From Borrelia sp. A-FGy1 (GTDB lineage: Bacteria > Spirochaetota > Spirochaetia > Borreliales > Borreliaceae): DNA of 64,000 nucleotides. Numbering within the stretch: position 1 is the first letter of the stretch; every line of letters begins with the position of its first letter. Position numbers and translations under genes: made by a program. The notes beneath the pieces were generated by a model that worked only from the letters and a program-made list of their open reading frames with translations, was not told the origin of the DNA and did not search any database. The stretch is from the NCBI RefSeq assembly GCF_014084025.1, contig NZ_CP043682.1, forward strand, positions 62,001 to 126,000, written 5' to 3'. This document shows, in pieces, positions 19,507-29,923 of this stretch.

Positions 19507-19534
19507 TTTATAACATTTTAAAATACTTTTCCAA
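19507..19534 (-). promoter_or_regulatory. Candidate ldh promoter
   Basis: On the minus strand TTGGAA (19529-19534) is followed after 16 bases by TATAAA (19507-19512), about 40 bases before the ldh ATG. A TGGAG ribosome site lies just upstream of that ATG. The region is AT-rich, so chance matches are possible. Confidence 0.45.
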
Positions 19535-20529
19535 CATTTTTTAATAAGTATTAAATATTCAATGATATAGTTAAAAATGCATTAAATTAACTTAATACCA
19601 AAATTATAAAAATAAACAAGATAAACAATTAAATGAACTTGATAAATTTTTAATCAAAAACAAATTTATATTCATTAAACAATTTTAATATTTCATTGAA
19701 ATAACTTTTAAGACCACTAATACATGTATAATATATTCTCTATAAACACATTTTCAAATTAAAAGCCCAAATATTAACTTAAAAAAAGACTACCAAAATT
19801 AAATGAATCATGTATAATTTTTTTTATAAAATTTTCTAATTTCTCAATGATCTTTGTATTCCATAAACTATCATTACTTAAAAATGTAAAAATTAATACT
19901 AGAGACCTTTGATCTAAAAATTAAATTCAACCAATCTCTTAAGATTAAGATTATTAAAAAATTTATCAATTAACCAATAGTATTTCTAAATACTAACTAT
20001 GATTCTTAAATTCCATTAAAATAATACCTAACTATCTTCTAATAAGAAGGCATAACCCACTTTTTGATTCTTGTTAAAAAGTAAATTTCTGTTCAATAAT
20101 AATAGAATTGATATAGTCACATTCCTTTCTAAATTTCATTTTCTACTCTCATTAGACATAAAAATTCTTTAAAATTTTTACCTTAAAATATAAATTAAAT
20201 ATCTTAAAAATTTAAATATTATCTTACTTAAATTACTAATTTTTAAAATAAATCTGATTCAATTAATTCCTATGTCTTTTATTTTTTTATTAAAACTAGA
20301 TTTAACCTCTTCTAAAAATTTATATAATTAGATACAAATCAAGATTTTTATAATCATATATTAAAGCTTTAATAAAGGGAAAACAAAAAATTGTACTACA
20401 TTTTTTCTATAAATTCTAATCACTTTCTTCTCTTTTAAGTTATATACTTCTACTTTAATAATTTTAATAGACCTAAAATCTACAAACTAATTAAGTTCTT
20501 TAAAATATACAAAATGACAAACCTATTTC
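19535..20529 (-). other. About 1 kb without an intact gene, possible decayed coding sequence
   Basis: No ORF of gene length occurs here on either strand. On the minus strand there are protein-like fragments: an open stretch at 19774-19920 of 48 codons (containing SNDSLWNTKIIEKLENFIKK and ending at a TAA), and near 20040-20140 the segments NKNQKVGYAFLLEDS and KECDYINSIIIEQKF in neighbouring frames. This pattern would fit an old gene broken by stops and frameshifts, but I cannot name a parent family. AT-rich sequence can also produce such fragments by chance. Confidence 0.35.
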
Positions 20530-22335
20530 CTATTTATCTTCCGACTTCAGAACAGAAAGAAATGCACTCTGAGGTATCTCGACATTTCCTATCATCTTCA
20601 TTCTCTTCTTACCTTCTTTTTGCTTTTCTAAAAGCTTTCTTTTACGAGTAATATCACCACCATAACATTTAGCAGTAACATCTTTTCTAACAGGTGAAAT
20701 TGTCTCACGAGCAATAATATTTGAACCAATGGCTCCCTGAATAGCTATTTTAAACTGTTGTCTTGAAATCTCTTCTTTTAATTTTTTACAAATACTCATA
20801 GCTTTTATCCTTGCATTTTCTCTAAAGACCAACTGAGATAAAGAATCAACTTTGTCTCCATTAACTAAAATATCCAATTTAACTAAATCTGTTTCTTCAT
20901 ATCCTAATAATTGATAGTCAAAAGAAGCATATCCTCGACTTACAGATTTAATTTTATCGTAAAAATCAAAAAGTACCTCAGAAAGAGGCATTTTATAAAT
21001 AACCTCAACTCTTCTTGCATCAAGATAACTTAAATTTTCTTGTATTCCTCTTTTAAATAAACAAATACTCATAATATTACCCAAAAACTCAGTAGGTACA
21101 ATAATATTAGCTCTAATATAAGGTTCAAGAGCATTATCAATATACTCATTTCCAGGAAATTGTTCAGGATTCTCTATAAAATAAGGCTTCCCTTTTTTAG
21201 GAAAAATTTTATAACGAACTGAAGGAGAAGTCAAAATAACATTAAGTCCAAACTCACGCTCAATTCTTTCCTGAATCACTTCTAGATGTAGCAAACCTAA
21301 AAATCCACATTTAAATCCATGACCAAGTGCAGAAGAAGAATCTTTTTCAAAAGTAAGAGATGCATCATTAAGCTTAAGTCTGTTCATCGCCTTTAAAAGA
21401 TCATCATACTGATTAGAATCAACTGGATAAACAGAAGAAAATACAACAGGTTTAACTTCCTTAAATCCCTCAAGAGGAAAACTTGCTGGCTTATCGAAAA
21501 GAGTTACAGTATCTCCAATCTTAACATCTGATATATTTTTTATTCCTGCAATAAAATATCCAACATCACCAGCTTCCAAAACATCCCTTTTCTCAAGAAA
21601 TATTCTAAAGATTCCAATCTCTTCTACTAAATACTCCTTATCTGCATGCATAAATTTAATCTTATCACCTGTTTTAATTTGACCTTCAAAAATTCTAAAA
21701 TGAACAATAACACCACGATAAGAATCATAATGTGAGTCAAAAATTAAAGCCTTCAACGCATTGTTAAAGCTGCCCTTAGGGGAAGGTACATATTTACAAA
21801 TAGACTCAAGCAATTCATCAATACCTATTCCATTTTTAGCAGATATTGAAACAGTAAGACTTGAATCTATGCCTAAATCATGCTCTATTTGCTCTTTTAC
21901 AAAATTCACATTTGCACTTGGTAAATCTATTTTATTAATAACAGGAATAATTTCAAGATTATGTTCAATTGCCATATAAAAGTTAGAAACAGTTTGAGCT
22001 TCAATTCCTTGACTTGCATCAATAAGTAAGACTGCCCCCTCACAAGATGAAATTGCCCTTGAAACTTCGTAAGAAAAATCAACATGACCTGGAGTATCTA
22101 CAAAATTAAGCTTATAAACATTTCCATCTGTACTCCTATGCTCAATAGTAACAGCCTGACTCTTAATTGTAATACCCCTCTCTCTTTCAATATCCATGTT
22201 ATCAAGCATTTGACTCTTAAAATCTCGATCTGAAACTATATTGGCCTTCTGTATAAATCTATCTGCCAAGGTTGACTTACCATGATCAATATGCGCGATA
22301 ATACAAAAATTTTTTTTATAAGAATTAATATTCAA
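20530..22335 (-). CDS. lepA: Elongation factor 4 (ribosomal back-translocase LepA)
   Basis: A 601-residue translational GTPase. AHIDHGKSTLADRF is G1, RERGITIKSQ is the switch I/G2 region, DTPGHVDFSYEV is G3 and NKIDLP is G4. The LepA-specific C-terminus is present: CYGGDITRKRKLLEKQKEGK followed by RMKM. No domain is missing. The start is a TTG at 22335, preceded closely by GGGAG; no better start is visible. It acts on stalled or mis-translocated ribosomes. It has no close downstream partner, because the next 1 kb has no gene. Confidence 0.96.
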   Translation of the reverse strand: MNINSYKKNFCIIAHIDHGKSTLADRFIQKANIVSDRDFKSQMLDNMDIERERGITIKSQAVTIEHRSTDGNVYKLNFVDTPGHVDFSYEVSRAISSCEGAVLLIDASQGIEAQTVSNFYMAIEHNLEIIPVINKIDLPSANVNFVKEQIEHDLGIDSSLTVSISAKNGIGIDELLESICKYVPSPKGSFNNALKALIFDSHYDSYRGVIVHFRIFEGQIKTGDKIKFMHADKEYLVEEIGIFRIFLEKRDVLEAGDVGYFIAGIKNISDVKIGDTVTLFDKPASFPLEGFKEVKPVVFSSVYPVDSNQYDDLLKAMNRLKLNDASLTFEKDSSSALGHGFKCGFLGLLHLEVIQERIEREFGLNVILTSPSVRYKIFPKKGKPYFIENPEQFPGNEYIDNALEPYIRANIIVPTEFLGNIMSICLFKRGIQENLSYLDARRVEVIYKMPLSEVLFDFYDKIKSVSRGYASFDYQLLGYEETDLVKLDILVNGDKVDSLSQLVFRENARIKAMSICKKLKEEISRQQFKIAIQGAIGSNIIARETISPVRKDVTAKCYGGDITRKRKLLEKQKEGKKRMKMIGNVEIPQSAFLSVLKSEDK

Positions 22336-22378
22336 ACTCCCTAAATCAAACTATAACATTTAGAAATACCACATTAAT

Positions 22379-23353
22379 TTATATATTCTTATTCATTAAA
22401 AGATTTTTGATCTGAATCTTTGATTTCGAAACATAAGGTGAAAATTTAGGAGCAAGATCAATAATTAATTTCCAAGTATCTATAGCTCTCAATTTGTTTT
22501 TATGAGTATCATACATATAAGTAGCATAAGCAACCCTATACACTACTTCCCAAAAATCCGTAGATTCAAAACTAGATCTAATATCATTGTATTCATTTAT
22601 TTTTTGAACAAAAGACCTTAAATTTTTAAACTTATAAAGAGGCTCATAGTAACTTACATATTCATTCATTCTAGTCAAAATACCAACAGCAGCTACAAGT
22701 CCATGGGTAATTGCAAGCTCGTGCGCCCCTATTTTCAAATACACTTTTGATAACAACTCATGAACATCAATAACATTATAATTTTTAAACCTATAAAGAT
22801 TAAAAGTGAAATCAAGACCAGAGGTTCCTCTCACATTCTTTAAGTAAGAATCTAAATAAAATCCCATATTAAATTTATTGTTTGAAACACCTTCATGCTT
22901 ATGCACAATATAATGATAATGATAATAATCATCGTTATTTGAAAATCTATTTAAAATCTCGTCTAAATAATCAATCATATCTACATAATTATTTTCAAAT
23001 TCAGCCAGCCTAGCTAATGAAAAAAGTATATTCTTCTCAAAAGATTGATCTAATAAATAATCCTTATATTCCAAAGCCTTCTGAAGGTGTAATTTTTCAA
23101 GGACAACATTACCAGTCCTGCCATAAGCTATTGATAAGTAATAATTAGCTTCAGGATATATTCCCTTTCTAAGCAAAGCTTCCTGTAAATAACTAATAGC
23201 AACAGTAAGGTTAGACTGAATAAACTTTTCTTTATGATAAATAAGCTGTCTTCCTTTCTCAAGTAAAATCCAATAGGGTAATTCTTTATTTACTGATGCA
23301 TTTACACTTAAAATAAAACTGAAAACTAAAAAGAATAAACATCTTTTTATCAT
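22379..23353 (-). CDS. Secreted TPR-repeat protein
   Basis: About 324 residues from the ATG at 23353 (MIKRCLFFLVFSFILSVNAS), which gives a clean signal peptide. An in-frame ATG at 23383 lies in the right arm of a long hairpin and would add ten residues before the signal, so I prefer the downstream start. The mature protein has several helical hairpins of TPR type (AISYLQEALLRKGIYPEANY, YYLSIAYGRTGN, and a repeat near KVYLKIGAHELAITHGLVAA). It probably acts as a periplasmic scaffold; partners are unknown. It lies between the V-ATPase operon and lepA. Confidence 0.78.
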   Translation of the reverse strand: MIKRCLFFLVFSFILSVNASVNKELPYWILLEKGRQLIYHKEKFIQSNLTVAISYLQEALLRKGIYPEANYYLSIAYGRTGNVVLEKLHLQKALEYKDYLLDQSFEKNILFSLARLAEFENNYVDMIDYLDEILNRFSNNDDYYHYHYIVHKHEGVSNNKFNMGFYLDSYLKNVRGTSGLDFTFNLYRFKNYNVIDVHELLSKVYLKIGAHELAITHGLVAAVGILTRMNEYVSYYEPLYKFKNLRSFVQKINEYNDIRSSFESTDFWEVVYRVAYATYMYDTHKNKLRAIDTWKLIIDLAPKFSPYVSKSKIQIKNLLMNKNI

Positions 23354-23366
23354 AACAATAATAAAT

Positions 23367-23405
23367 ATATTAAATTTTCTCATAAATTGCGAGAAAATTT
23401 AATAT
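23367..23405 (-). terminator. Long AT-rich hairpin after atpK
   Basis: Perfect 15-bp arms at 23367-23381 and 23391-23405 with a 9-base loop, in the gap after atpK and before the TPR gene. On the minus strand it is followed by TATTTATTATTG. It may end or attenuate the V-ATPase transcript. The stem has few G-C pairs, so terminator strength is uncertain. Confidence 0.5.
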
Positions 23406-23420
23406 TTAATTCCTCAAAAT

Positions 23421-23855
23421 TTAAACAAACTTAAATATCATTAAGAATACCATTACAAAAAGGGCAACAGATTCTATTAATCCTAAAATCAAAAGATTTG
23501 TTGCAAATCCCTTGCCAGTCTCAGCAAAAGCATCACAAGCTCCGGCAGCAGCTCTTCCCTGAGCAAAGGCAGAAATAGAAATAGCAAATCCACCACCAAA
23601 CCCCGCTCCAAATAATAACCAAGGATTTACCTGTCCCATAATCCCAGCTAAAGTATTCATTAGTATATATCCATATATTATTTGAGTTAAAGGTGCTGAA
23701 ACAAAAACAATTAACAAAAATGGAGCAGACTTGCCTTGCATATAACATCTTTTCCATGCTCCAATAGCAGCACTTCCTGCAGCACCCATACCTAAAGCCG
23801 AACCTATCGCAGGTATTGTTAAAGCTGAATTAACTCCTATTAAACCTATATCCAT
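23421..23855 (-). CDS. atpK: V-type ATPase proteolipid subunit K
   Basis: A 144-residue, four-helix proteolipid made of two related hairpins. The second hairpin has the ion-binding glutamate in GLIESVALF (Glu128), while the first has Gln58 in SAPLTQIIYG at the matching place. This is the pattern of duplicated 16-kDa V-type c-subunits such as NtpK. Subunits form the membrane ring that carries H+ or Na+. It is the last gene of the operon, 10 bases after subunit I, and is followed by a hairpin. Confidence 0.95.
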   Translation of the reverse strand: MDIGLIGVNSALTIPAIGSALGMGAAGSAAIGAWKRCYMQGKSAPFLLIVFVSAPLTQIIYGYILMNTLAGIMGQVNPWLLFGAGFGGGFAISISAFAQGRAAAGACDAFAETGKGFATNLLILGLIESVALFVMVFLMIFKFV

Positions 23856-23865
23856 ACGTATCTCC

Positions 23866-25695
23866 TTATTTATTTTTTATTTTTCTAAAGGGCTTATAAG
23901 AATATCCATTCCACTCTTGACCCAAATGGTTTGAAAATTCAAGCATATTAAGTCTTACTCCATGAACAACAACAGACAATAAAGATAAAATTATATTTAG
24001 ACTATGTCCAAACAGTATTATAATAATGCCACTTATTATAAGACCAATATTAGATGATTTTAATAAAGATGCTGACATACTATTAAAACTATCAGAAATT
24101 GCAAGTCCTGCAAGCCCAACAGCAAAAAGCCTAATATAAGATATTATGTCCGCAAATCCTGCTACAGTAGTCAAAAATTGTTCTATTATCCCAACCAAAC
24201 TTTTTAATATACATATAAAGAAGTTTGAACCATCTTGATTTTCAAAAGTAAATACAAGAACAACTCCAATAAATATCATATTTAAAACAGAACTACCCAC
24301 AGGAAATCTATCTTCTCCCAATATCAAATTAAGAACTACATAGTAAAGCCCAGAAATTACAATAATCCAACCTATTTGAGCAATTGCATGCATATGAGGC
24401 CTTTCCTTTATTTGTCGAATAAAATTCCATATATGAGCTAATAATATTTGTAAAAGACCTATTGTAAAACATATAAACATAATATTTCGCATACTGTTAC
24501 TACCTGTTAAATACTCAATCTTAAAAAACTCTAAAGCAGGAAATAATTCAAGTATAAAAGTACCACTGCCAAACCAAGTACCAGTCATCGAACCATATAT
24601 AATAGATGATATACTTAGATAAAATATTAAAGCATGAACAGATGTCAAAGGCCTCCTTTTAATTAAATTTACTAAACTCAGCATAATTCCAACTAATAAA
24701 AATAAAATACCATAAGCTGCATCACCTACTATCATTCCAAAAAACACAAAGAAAAATAACATAAAAATAAAACTAACATCTCTCTCTTTATACCCAGGAA
24801 TTGTATCTAAAACATCAAAAATAGGTTTAGCAAGTTTAGCTAATCCTTTTCTTTCTACACAAGTTGGGACAATATCTTCTTTGTTTGGCTCTGCAAATTG
24901 CAGAGCAAATTTATCCCCAACCATATCTCTAAGTTTCTCTTGCTTATTTTCAGGAACAAATCCTGTAATATAAACAAAATCGTCATATTCTACATTCATA
25001 TCAGCTATGACTTGTTCAAACTCAACCATCTGATCATATTCCCTTATCTCATCTTTTAAAACATCTTTATACTTATTTAAAAGTGATAATTGAGTTAACT
25101 TTTGATCTAAAATCTCGTTAACAATCTTTAATTTATTTTCAATTAAAATAAGATCAATTTCAAATTTATATTCCTCTGATGTCTCTATTGTTTGCATAGA
25201 ATCATTAATAGCTATAAAATAAGCTAATCCTTTCACATTATTAATAAGAGCAACCTTAATATCAGAAGACATCAATAATTTTTTATATTCACTAATTCTA
25301 GACTTAAAAAATTGCACATAAATATTGTTTTCTTTCAATTGATTTACCAAATCAATAGAAAAATATCCCCAAAATGATATGCTATCTTTTTTATATAATA
25401 ATTCTTGTCTTGTATCTCTAAGATCTTTAATCTCATTACCTAAATTAACTATATTTTTAGCAATATCCAAAAAATTTTCACTTGAAGATTTCAAAGTTTT
25501 TACCTCATAATCATCTTCAAGCAAAGCTAAAGCCTGTATAAAAATTTCCCTTGTTTCAACAATCTCTTCTAGAGATTTTGAAACTTTATTGCAAAAGTCA
25601 ATGTGGACAACTCCCAGTTCTCTTAAATTCTCAAGCGCTTCTCTTTTATATTTCAACAAAGTCAAAAGTAAAACTTTTTTCATTTTCACAATCAT
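23866..25695 (-). CDS. atpI: V-type ATPase subunit I
   Basis: About 609 residues from the ATG at 25695 (MIVKMKKVLLLTL), chosen because TAGGTAGGA lies about 8 bases upstream; an in-frame start at 25719 overlaps atpD further. The N-terminal 300 residues are soluble and coiled-coil-rich, and the C-terminal half has about seven membrane segments. FADIISYIRLFAVGLAGLAI carries the essential Arg of the a-subunit half-channel, and EFSNHLGQEWNGYSY is the usual C-terminus. It conducts ions past the K ring and anchors the stator. Confidence 0.94.
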   Translation of the reverse strand: MIVKMKKVLLLTLLKYKREALENLRELGVVHIDFCNKVSKSLEEIVETREIFIQALALLEDDYEVKTLKSSSENFLDIAKNIVNLGNEIKDLRDTRQELLYKKDSISFWGYFSIDLVNQLKENNIYVQFFKSRISEYKKLLMSSDIKVALINNVKGLAYFIAINDSMQTIETSEEYKFEIDLILIENKLKIVNEILDQKLTQLSLLNKYKDVLKDEIREYDQMVEFEQVIADMNVEYDDFVYITGFVPENKQEKLRDMVGDKFALQFAEPNKEDIVPTCVERKGLAKLAKPIFDVLDTIPGYKERDVSFIFMLFFFVFFGMIVGDAAYGILFLLVGIMLSLVNLIKRRPLTSVHALIFYLSISSIIYGSMTGTWFGSGTFILELFPALEFFKIEYLTGSNSMRNIMFICFTIGLLQILLAHIWNFIRQIKERPHMHAIAQIGWIIVISGLYYVVLNLILGEDRFPVGSSVLNMIFIGVVLVFTFENQDGSNFFICILKSLVGIIEQFLTTVAGFADIISYIRLFAVGLAGLAISDSFNSMSASLLKSSNIGLIISGIIIILFGHSLNIILSLLSVVVHGVRLNMLEFSNHLGQEWNGYSYKPFRKIKNK

Positions 25696-25705
25696 AAATT
25701 CATTC

Positions 25706-26305
25706 CTACCTACTATCAATCAAACTGGCCTTGGCCATCTTTCCCCTTACAACAGCAGCTGTTTGTTGATCTCCAAGATAAACATTAATCTTCTTTATAT
25801 TAGTTTTAGTTACAGGTATCATAACCTTCTCAAATAAGTTTACCCTCTGAGAAGTAACATTAAGCTCTGCCTCTAATAACCTACTCTGTTCATTCAAAAC
25901 TTCAAGTTCTGCACTTATCTGAATTACACCCTTAATAACTTCTATCCCTCTATCTACCCAATAAGGAGTAGATAAAAGATCATACCTAATATCTTCATAT
26001 TCAATAGAATCAAAAATAGGAATATTAATGCCTGCAATATTTGTAGAACCTCTAACTATCCTCTTAACTTGAATCCAATCCTGAAAAGGAAATTCTTCTC
26101 CAAATAAAGAAACCCAAGAACTAATATTTTCTCTTATTCTATCTTGCTCAAGCTCTTTCTCTCTCTTAATAATTTCCACCTTTCTAACTTCTAAATGAAG
26201 TTGTTGTTTCTTAAGTTGCAATGTGGGTAAATACCTACTAAACATTTTAAGACTATCTTTTTGTTTCTTAAGCTCATTTTTAGTTAATTTAACTTTACCA
26301 GCCAT
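25706..26305 (-). CDS. atpD: V-type ATPase subunit D (central stalk)
   Basis: A 199-residue protein of long helices, matching the central rotor shaft. LTKNELKKQKDSLKMFSRYL is the conserved N-terminal helix, and VNLFEKVMIPVTKTNIKKIN near residues 155-175 is the typical C-terminal helix sequence. It couples the A/B catalytic hexamer to the K ring. The ATG immediately follows the atpB stop. Confidence 0.94.
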   Translation of the reverse strand: MAGKVKLTKNELKKQKDSLKMFSRYLPTLQLKKQQLHLEVRKVEIIKREKELEQDRIRENISSWVSLFGEEFPFQDWIQVKRIVRGSTNIAGINIPIFDSIEYEDIRYDLLSTPYWVDRGIEVIKGVIQISAELEVLNEQSRLLEAELNVTSQRVNLFEKVMIPVTKTNIKKINVYLGDQQTAAVVRGKMAKASLIDSR

Positions 26306-27607
26306 CTAAGCCTCTTTTTTAGGCCAATACTTTTCTACAAGCTCTGTCTTAATTCCAGTTTCTTTTGGATCAAAACAACTAGAAAGTATATCCCATCCTA
26401 AATCTAAAGCCTCTTCTAAAGGAATATTAACAGATAAATCCATCAATTTACTTTCAAACATATAACTATACTTAAGAAGCTTCTTATCCCAACTGGTCAT
26501 ATTAAATCCCATAGCTTTTTTCTCTATAGATTCCCTTGAAGATGCATAAAGCCTAATCATTGAGTCCATAATTGTTCTATGATCATCTCTTGTCTTACCA
26601 TTAACCATCTGTTTAAGCCTTGAAAGAGATCCAAAAGGCTCAATTCTTCCTCCTTTTAAATAATATTGACCTTCAGTAATATACCCCGTATTATCAGGAA
26701 CCGGATGAGTAATATCATCACCAGGCATAGTAGTAACTGCAAGTATAGTAATAGACCCTGCTCCTTCAAAATCAATAGCTTTTTCATATCGAGATGCAAG
26801 CTGAGAATATAAATCGCCAGGATAGCCCCTATTAGAAGGGACTTGTTCCATAGTAACAGCAATTTCTTTCATCGCATCAGCAAAATTAGTCATATCAGTA
26901 AGCAATACTAAAACTTTTTTCCCTTGAAGGGCAAATCTTTCAGCAACAGCAAGAGAAATATCAGGAACTGTCAAAGATTCAACAACAGAATTACTAGCCG
27001 TATGAACAAAAAATATGGTTCTACTTAAAGCCCCACCTTTTTCAAGAGAATCTTTAAAAGTTAAATAATCATCATTCTTAAGTCCCATTCCTCCAAGAAT
27101 AATTAAATCAACTTCTGCCTGCAAGGCTATTCTTACAAGTAGTTCATTATAAGGCTCTCCAGATACAGAAAATATTGGCAACTTTTGCGATTCAACAAGA
27201 GTGTTAAAGACATCTATCATTGGAATTCCTGTGCGTATCATATTTCTAGGAATAATTCTCTTAACAGGATTAGCAGGAGGGCCTCCAATTTCAATTAAAT
27301 CATCCTCAAGACGAGGACCCCCATCCTTTGGATTTCCAGACCCATCAAAAACCCTACCAAGCAAATTCTCAGAAAATGTAACTTTCATCGGATGACCCAA
27401 AAACTTAATTTGATCTGATGTTGAAACACCCCTTGTACCATTATAAACTTGAAGAGAAACCTTATTCCTATCTAACTTAATAACTTCAGCTAAAGAACTA
27501 TTGTCTTTTGCATTTACAATAGCAAGTTCTCCATACTTAACATCACAAGCAGTAACAGTTATTACATTCCCAACAATAGACTCTATCTTACTGTATATTC
27601 TTTTCAT
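26306..27607 (-). CDS. atpB: V-type ATPase subunit B
   Basis: A 433-residue non-catalytic nucleotide-binding subunit. It has the alpha/beta fold but no Walker A lysine loop: [17 protein letters not shown] takes its place, as expected for B subunits. Other signatures are [54 protein letters not shown] and the [15 protein letters not shown] loop. It alternates with subunit A in the cytoplasmic hexamer. Its start overlaps the atpA end by 20 bases. Confidence 0.96.
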   Translation of the reverse strand: MKRIYSKIESIVGNVITVTACDVKYGELAIVNAKDNSSLAEVIKLDRNKVSLQVYNGTRGVSTSDQIKFLGHPMKVTFSENLLGRVFDGSGNPKDGGPRLEDDLIEIGGPPANPVKRIIPRNMIRTGIPMIDVFNTLVESQKLPIFSVSGEPYNELLVRIALQAEVDLIILGGMGLKNDDYLTFKDSLEKGGALSRTIFFVHTASNSVVESLTVPDISLAVAERFALQGKKVLVLLTDMTNFADAMKEIAVTMEQVPSNRGYPGDLYSQLASRYEKAIDFEGAGSITILAVTTMPGDDITHPVPDNTGYITEGQYYLKGGRIEPFGSLSRLKQMVNGKTRDDHRTIMDSMIRLYASSRESIEKKAMGFNMTSWDKKLLKYSYMFESKLMDLSVNIPLEEALDLGWDILSSCFDPKETGIKTELVEKYWPKKEA

Positions 27608-29351
27608 CTTTATTCCCTCTAAAATTTAATTTTTTAGAATTGATTAAACCAGACAAAATAAACTCCAATTTATTAAATTTTTCTTCTTTAAAGTAAGTAA
27701 GATTCATGTCTAAAATATACTGTCTTAACTCATTAAAAAAATCCCTTGCTTCCAATTTATTTTCAAATTTAAAACTTGACTTCAAAATATTATATATAAT
27801 ATCAAACATATAATTTTGACGTTCAGGGCCAACAGCTGCATCAATATTATCAAAAGAATTTTGCTGTAAATAACACGAATCTAAAAGTTCTGCTTTCAAA
27901 TAAACCAAGAAATCATTATTATTTATTCCTTCTTCTCCGACAACTTTCATCATCTGATTCACCTCATTGCCCCTTGCTAAAAACGATCTTGCATATTCTG
28001 TCTTCTCAGTATCAACAACTCCTTCATACTTACTCCAAGACTCAAGAGGACTAATAGCCGGAAATTTTCTAGCATCAGATCTTTCTCTTGTAAGGCCATG
28101 AAATGCTCCTACTACCTTTAAAGTTGCCTGAGTTACCGGCTCTTCAAAATTACCTCCAGCAGGACTAACAGATCCACCTACAGTTACAGAACCAACATTA
28201 CCATTATTTAATACAACAATACCTGCTCTTTCATAAAATGATGCAATAACAGACTCAAGATAAGCAGGAAAAGCTTCTTCTCCAGGGATCTCTTCAAGAC
28301 GACCTGACATCTCTCTCATAGCCTGAGCCCACCTTGAAGTTGAGTCAGCTAATAAAAGAACATCAAGTCCCATTTGCCTATAATATTCACCAATAGTAAT
28401 AGCCGTATAAACTGAAGCTTCACGAGCAGCAACTGGCATAGAAGATGTATTACAAATGATACATGTTCTCTCCATTAATGACCTACCTGTTCTAGGATCT
28501 ATAAGATCAGGAAATTCCTTAAGAGTTTCTACAACCTCACCTGCTCTCTCTCCACAAGCAGCAATAATTACAATATCAACATCAGCATTACGGCTTGTAA
28601 CCTGCTGAAGGACTGTCTTTCCAGCACCAAAAGGACCAGGAATACAAAACGTACCTCCTTTGGCCACTGGGAAAAATGTATCTATTATTCTTGTTTGAGT
28701 TATCATGGGTTCACTAGGAATAATTCTTTCCCTATAGTTTGTAATAGGAATTTTAACAGGCCAATGAAATGACATAGTTATAATGTGTTTATCTCCAGCA
28801 TCGTTTTCAATAACAGCAATCTTATCATCTACAGTATAATTTCCATCGCTAACAATCTCTACAACATTATAAGCATCTCTTTTATTAAATGGGATCATTA
28901 TCTGATGTTTAACCGTACCTTCAATAATAAATCCAAGATAATCTCCTGAAGTAACAACATCACCCACTGTTGCAGTTGCTTTGAAATACCAAATTTTATT
29001 TTTATCAAGTGCTCTTAGATATAAACCTCTCTCTAAAAAAAAACCACATTGAGCAGCAAGTTCTGGCAAAGGATTTTGAAGACCATCATACACCTGAGTT
29101 AAAAGACCAGGACCAAGCTCAACTGTTAATAGTTTATCTGTAAACTCAATATTATCTCCAACAGAAATCCCCCTAGTCATCTCAAAAACCTGAGCATCAA
29201 CTTCTCCATCCCTAACACGAATTATCTCAGCCTTTAGACTCCTACCAGCACTCTTAATAAAAACAACCTCATTCATGGCAACTTTACCAACAACCTCAAT
29301 AGTAACTAAATTCCCAATTACTCCTATTACTTTCCCTTTTGTTTCCATCAA
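27588..29351 (-). CDS. atpA: V-type ATPase catalytic subunit A
   Basis: A 587-residue catalytic subunit with the A-specific insert region at about residues 100-200. [13 protein letters not shown] is Walker [11 protein letters not shown] carries the catalytic Glu, [20 protein letters not shown] is Walker B and beyond, and [15 protein letters not shown] follows. The sequence starts with two ATGs (29351 and 29348) and overlaps the upstream gene by 4 bases. Borrelia ferments and has no respiratory chain, so the enzyme probably hydrolyses ATP to maintain an ion gradient. Confidence 0.97.
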   Translation of the reverse strand: MMETKGKVIGVIGNLVTIEVVGKVAMNEVVFIKSAGRSLKAEIIRVRDGEVDAQVFEMTRGISVGDNIEFTDKLLTVELGPGLLTQVYDGLQNPLPELAAQCGFFLERGLYLRALDKNKIWYFKATATVGDVVTSGDYLGFIIEGTVKHQIMIPFNKRDAYNVVEIVSDGNYTVDDKIAVIENDAGDKHIITMSFHWPVKIPITNYRERIIPSEPMITQTRIIDTFFPVAKGGTFCIPGPFGAGKTVLQQVTSRNADVDIVIIAACGERAGEVVETLKEFPDLIDPRTGRSLMERTCIICNTSSMPVAAREASVYTAITIGEYYRQMGLDVLLLADSTSRWAQAMREMSGRLEEIPGEEAFPAYLESVIASFYERAGIVVLNNGNVGSVTVGGSVSPAGGNFEEPVTQATLKVVGAFHGLTRERSDARKFPAISPLESWSKYEGVVDTEKTEYARSFLARGNEVNQMMKVVGEEGINNNDFLVYLKAELLDSCYLQQNSFDNIDAAVGPERQNYMFDIIYNILKSSFKFENKLEARDFFNELRQYILDMNLTYFKEEKFNKLEFILSGLINSKKLNFRGNKDEKNIQ

Positions 29352-29905
29352 AATTCCTCTTTAATATTTCTACTCATATCCAAGCTTATTTTTTGACAAA
29401 TGTCTGAAAAATTTTTCTTACCTACTTTTTCTATAAACAGGCATCTTCTTGAAACTAACATTAATTTCAAAAAATAAATTACTAATCTCTCAAAACTAAA
29501 ATCATTCCCTATTTCAAGGTCCGTTAAAAATTGCCATCTTAACATATCAAGTCCTAATTCCACCTCAAAAGGATTTTCTTTAAGACAAATAGCTTTTAAA
29601 ATACTTAAATAATAACCTGAAAAATAAGAAGAATCTAAATAAAAATCTCTTGATAGCCCTAATTTTTCTGCCCTAACATAAGCCAATGTATATTTTATCT
29701 CTTCTTCAAAATCAAGAAAGCAATCAATTAGATTTAAACTTCCTCTAACAATTACAAACTCTGACAAGTTCTTTAAAAATATAAAATCTTCTTTACTTAA
29801 AGCAATTTCAACATTCTCAAAAAAATTCGAAATACTTAATCCTCTTCCAATCTTTAAATCAAGATAAGGCAATGAAGATATAACATAATAATAAGGATTC
29901 AGCAT
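29348..29905 (-). CDS. V-ATPase operon protein, DUF2764-like
   Basis: A 185-residue soluble helical protein without recognisable catalytic motifs. The N-terminus ([16 protein letters not shown]) resembles DUF2764, a family I recall as travelling with V-ATPase genes in Bacteroidetes and spirochaetes. It occupies the place where other operons have subunit C, between E and A, but it is much shorter than a typical C subunit (about 330-350). It may link the peripheral stalk to the membrane part, which is inference. It overlaps atpA by 4 bases. Confidence 0.75.
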   Translation of the reverse strand: MLNPYYYVISSLPYLDLKIGRGLSISNFFENVEIALSKEDFIFLKNLSEFVIVRGSLNLIDCFLDFEEEIKYTLAYVRAEKLGLSRDFYLDSSYFSGYYLSILKAICLKENPFEVELGLDMLRWQFLTDLEIGNDFSFERLVIYFLKLMLVSRRCLFIEKVGKKNFSDICQKISLDMSRNIKEEF

Positions 29906-29923
29906 AGTATCTCCCTCCCCCCC

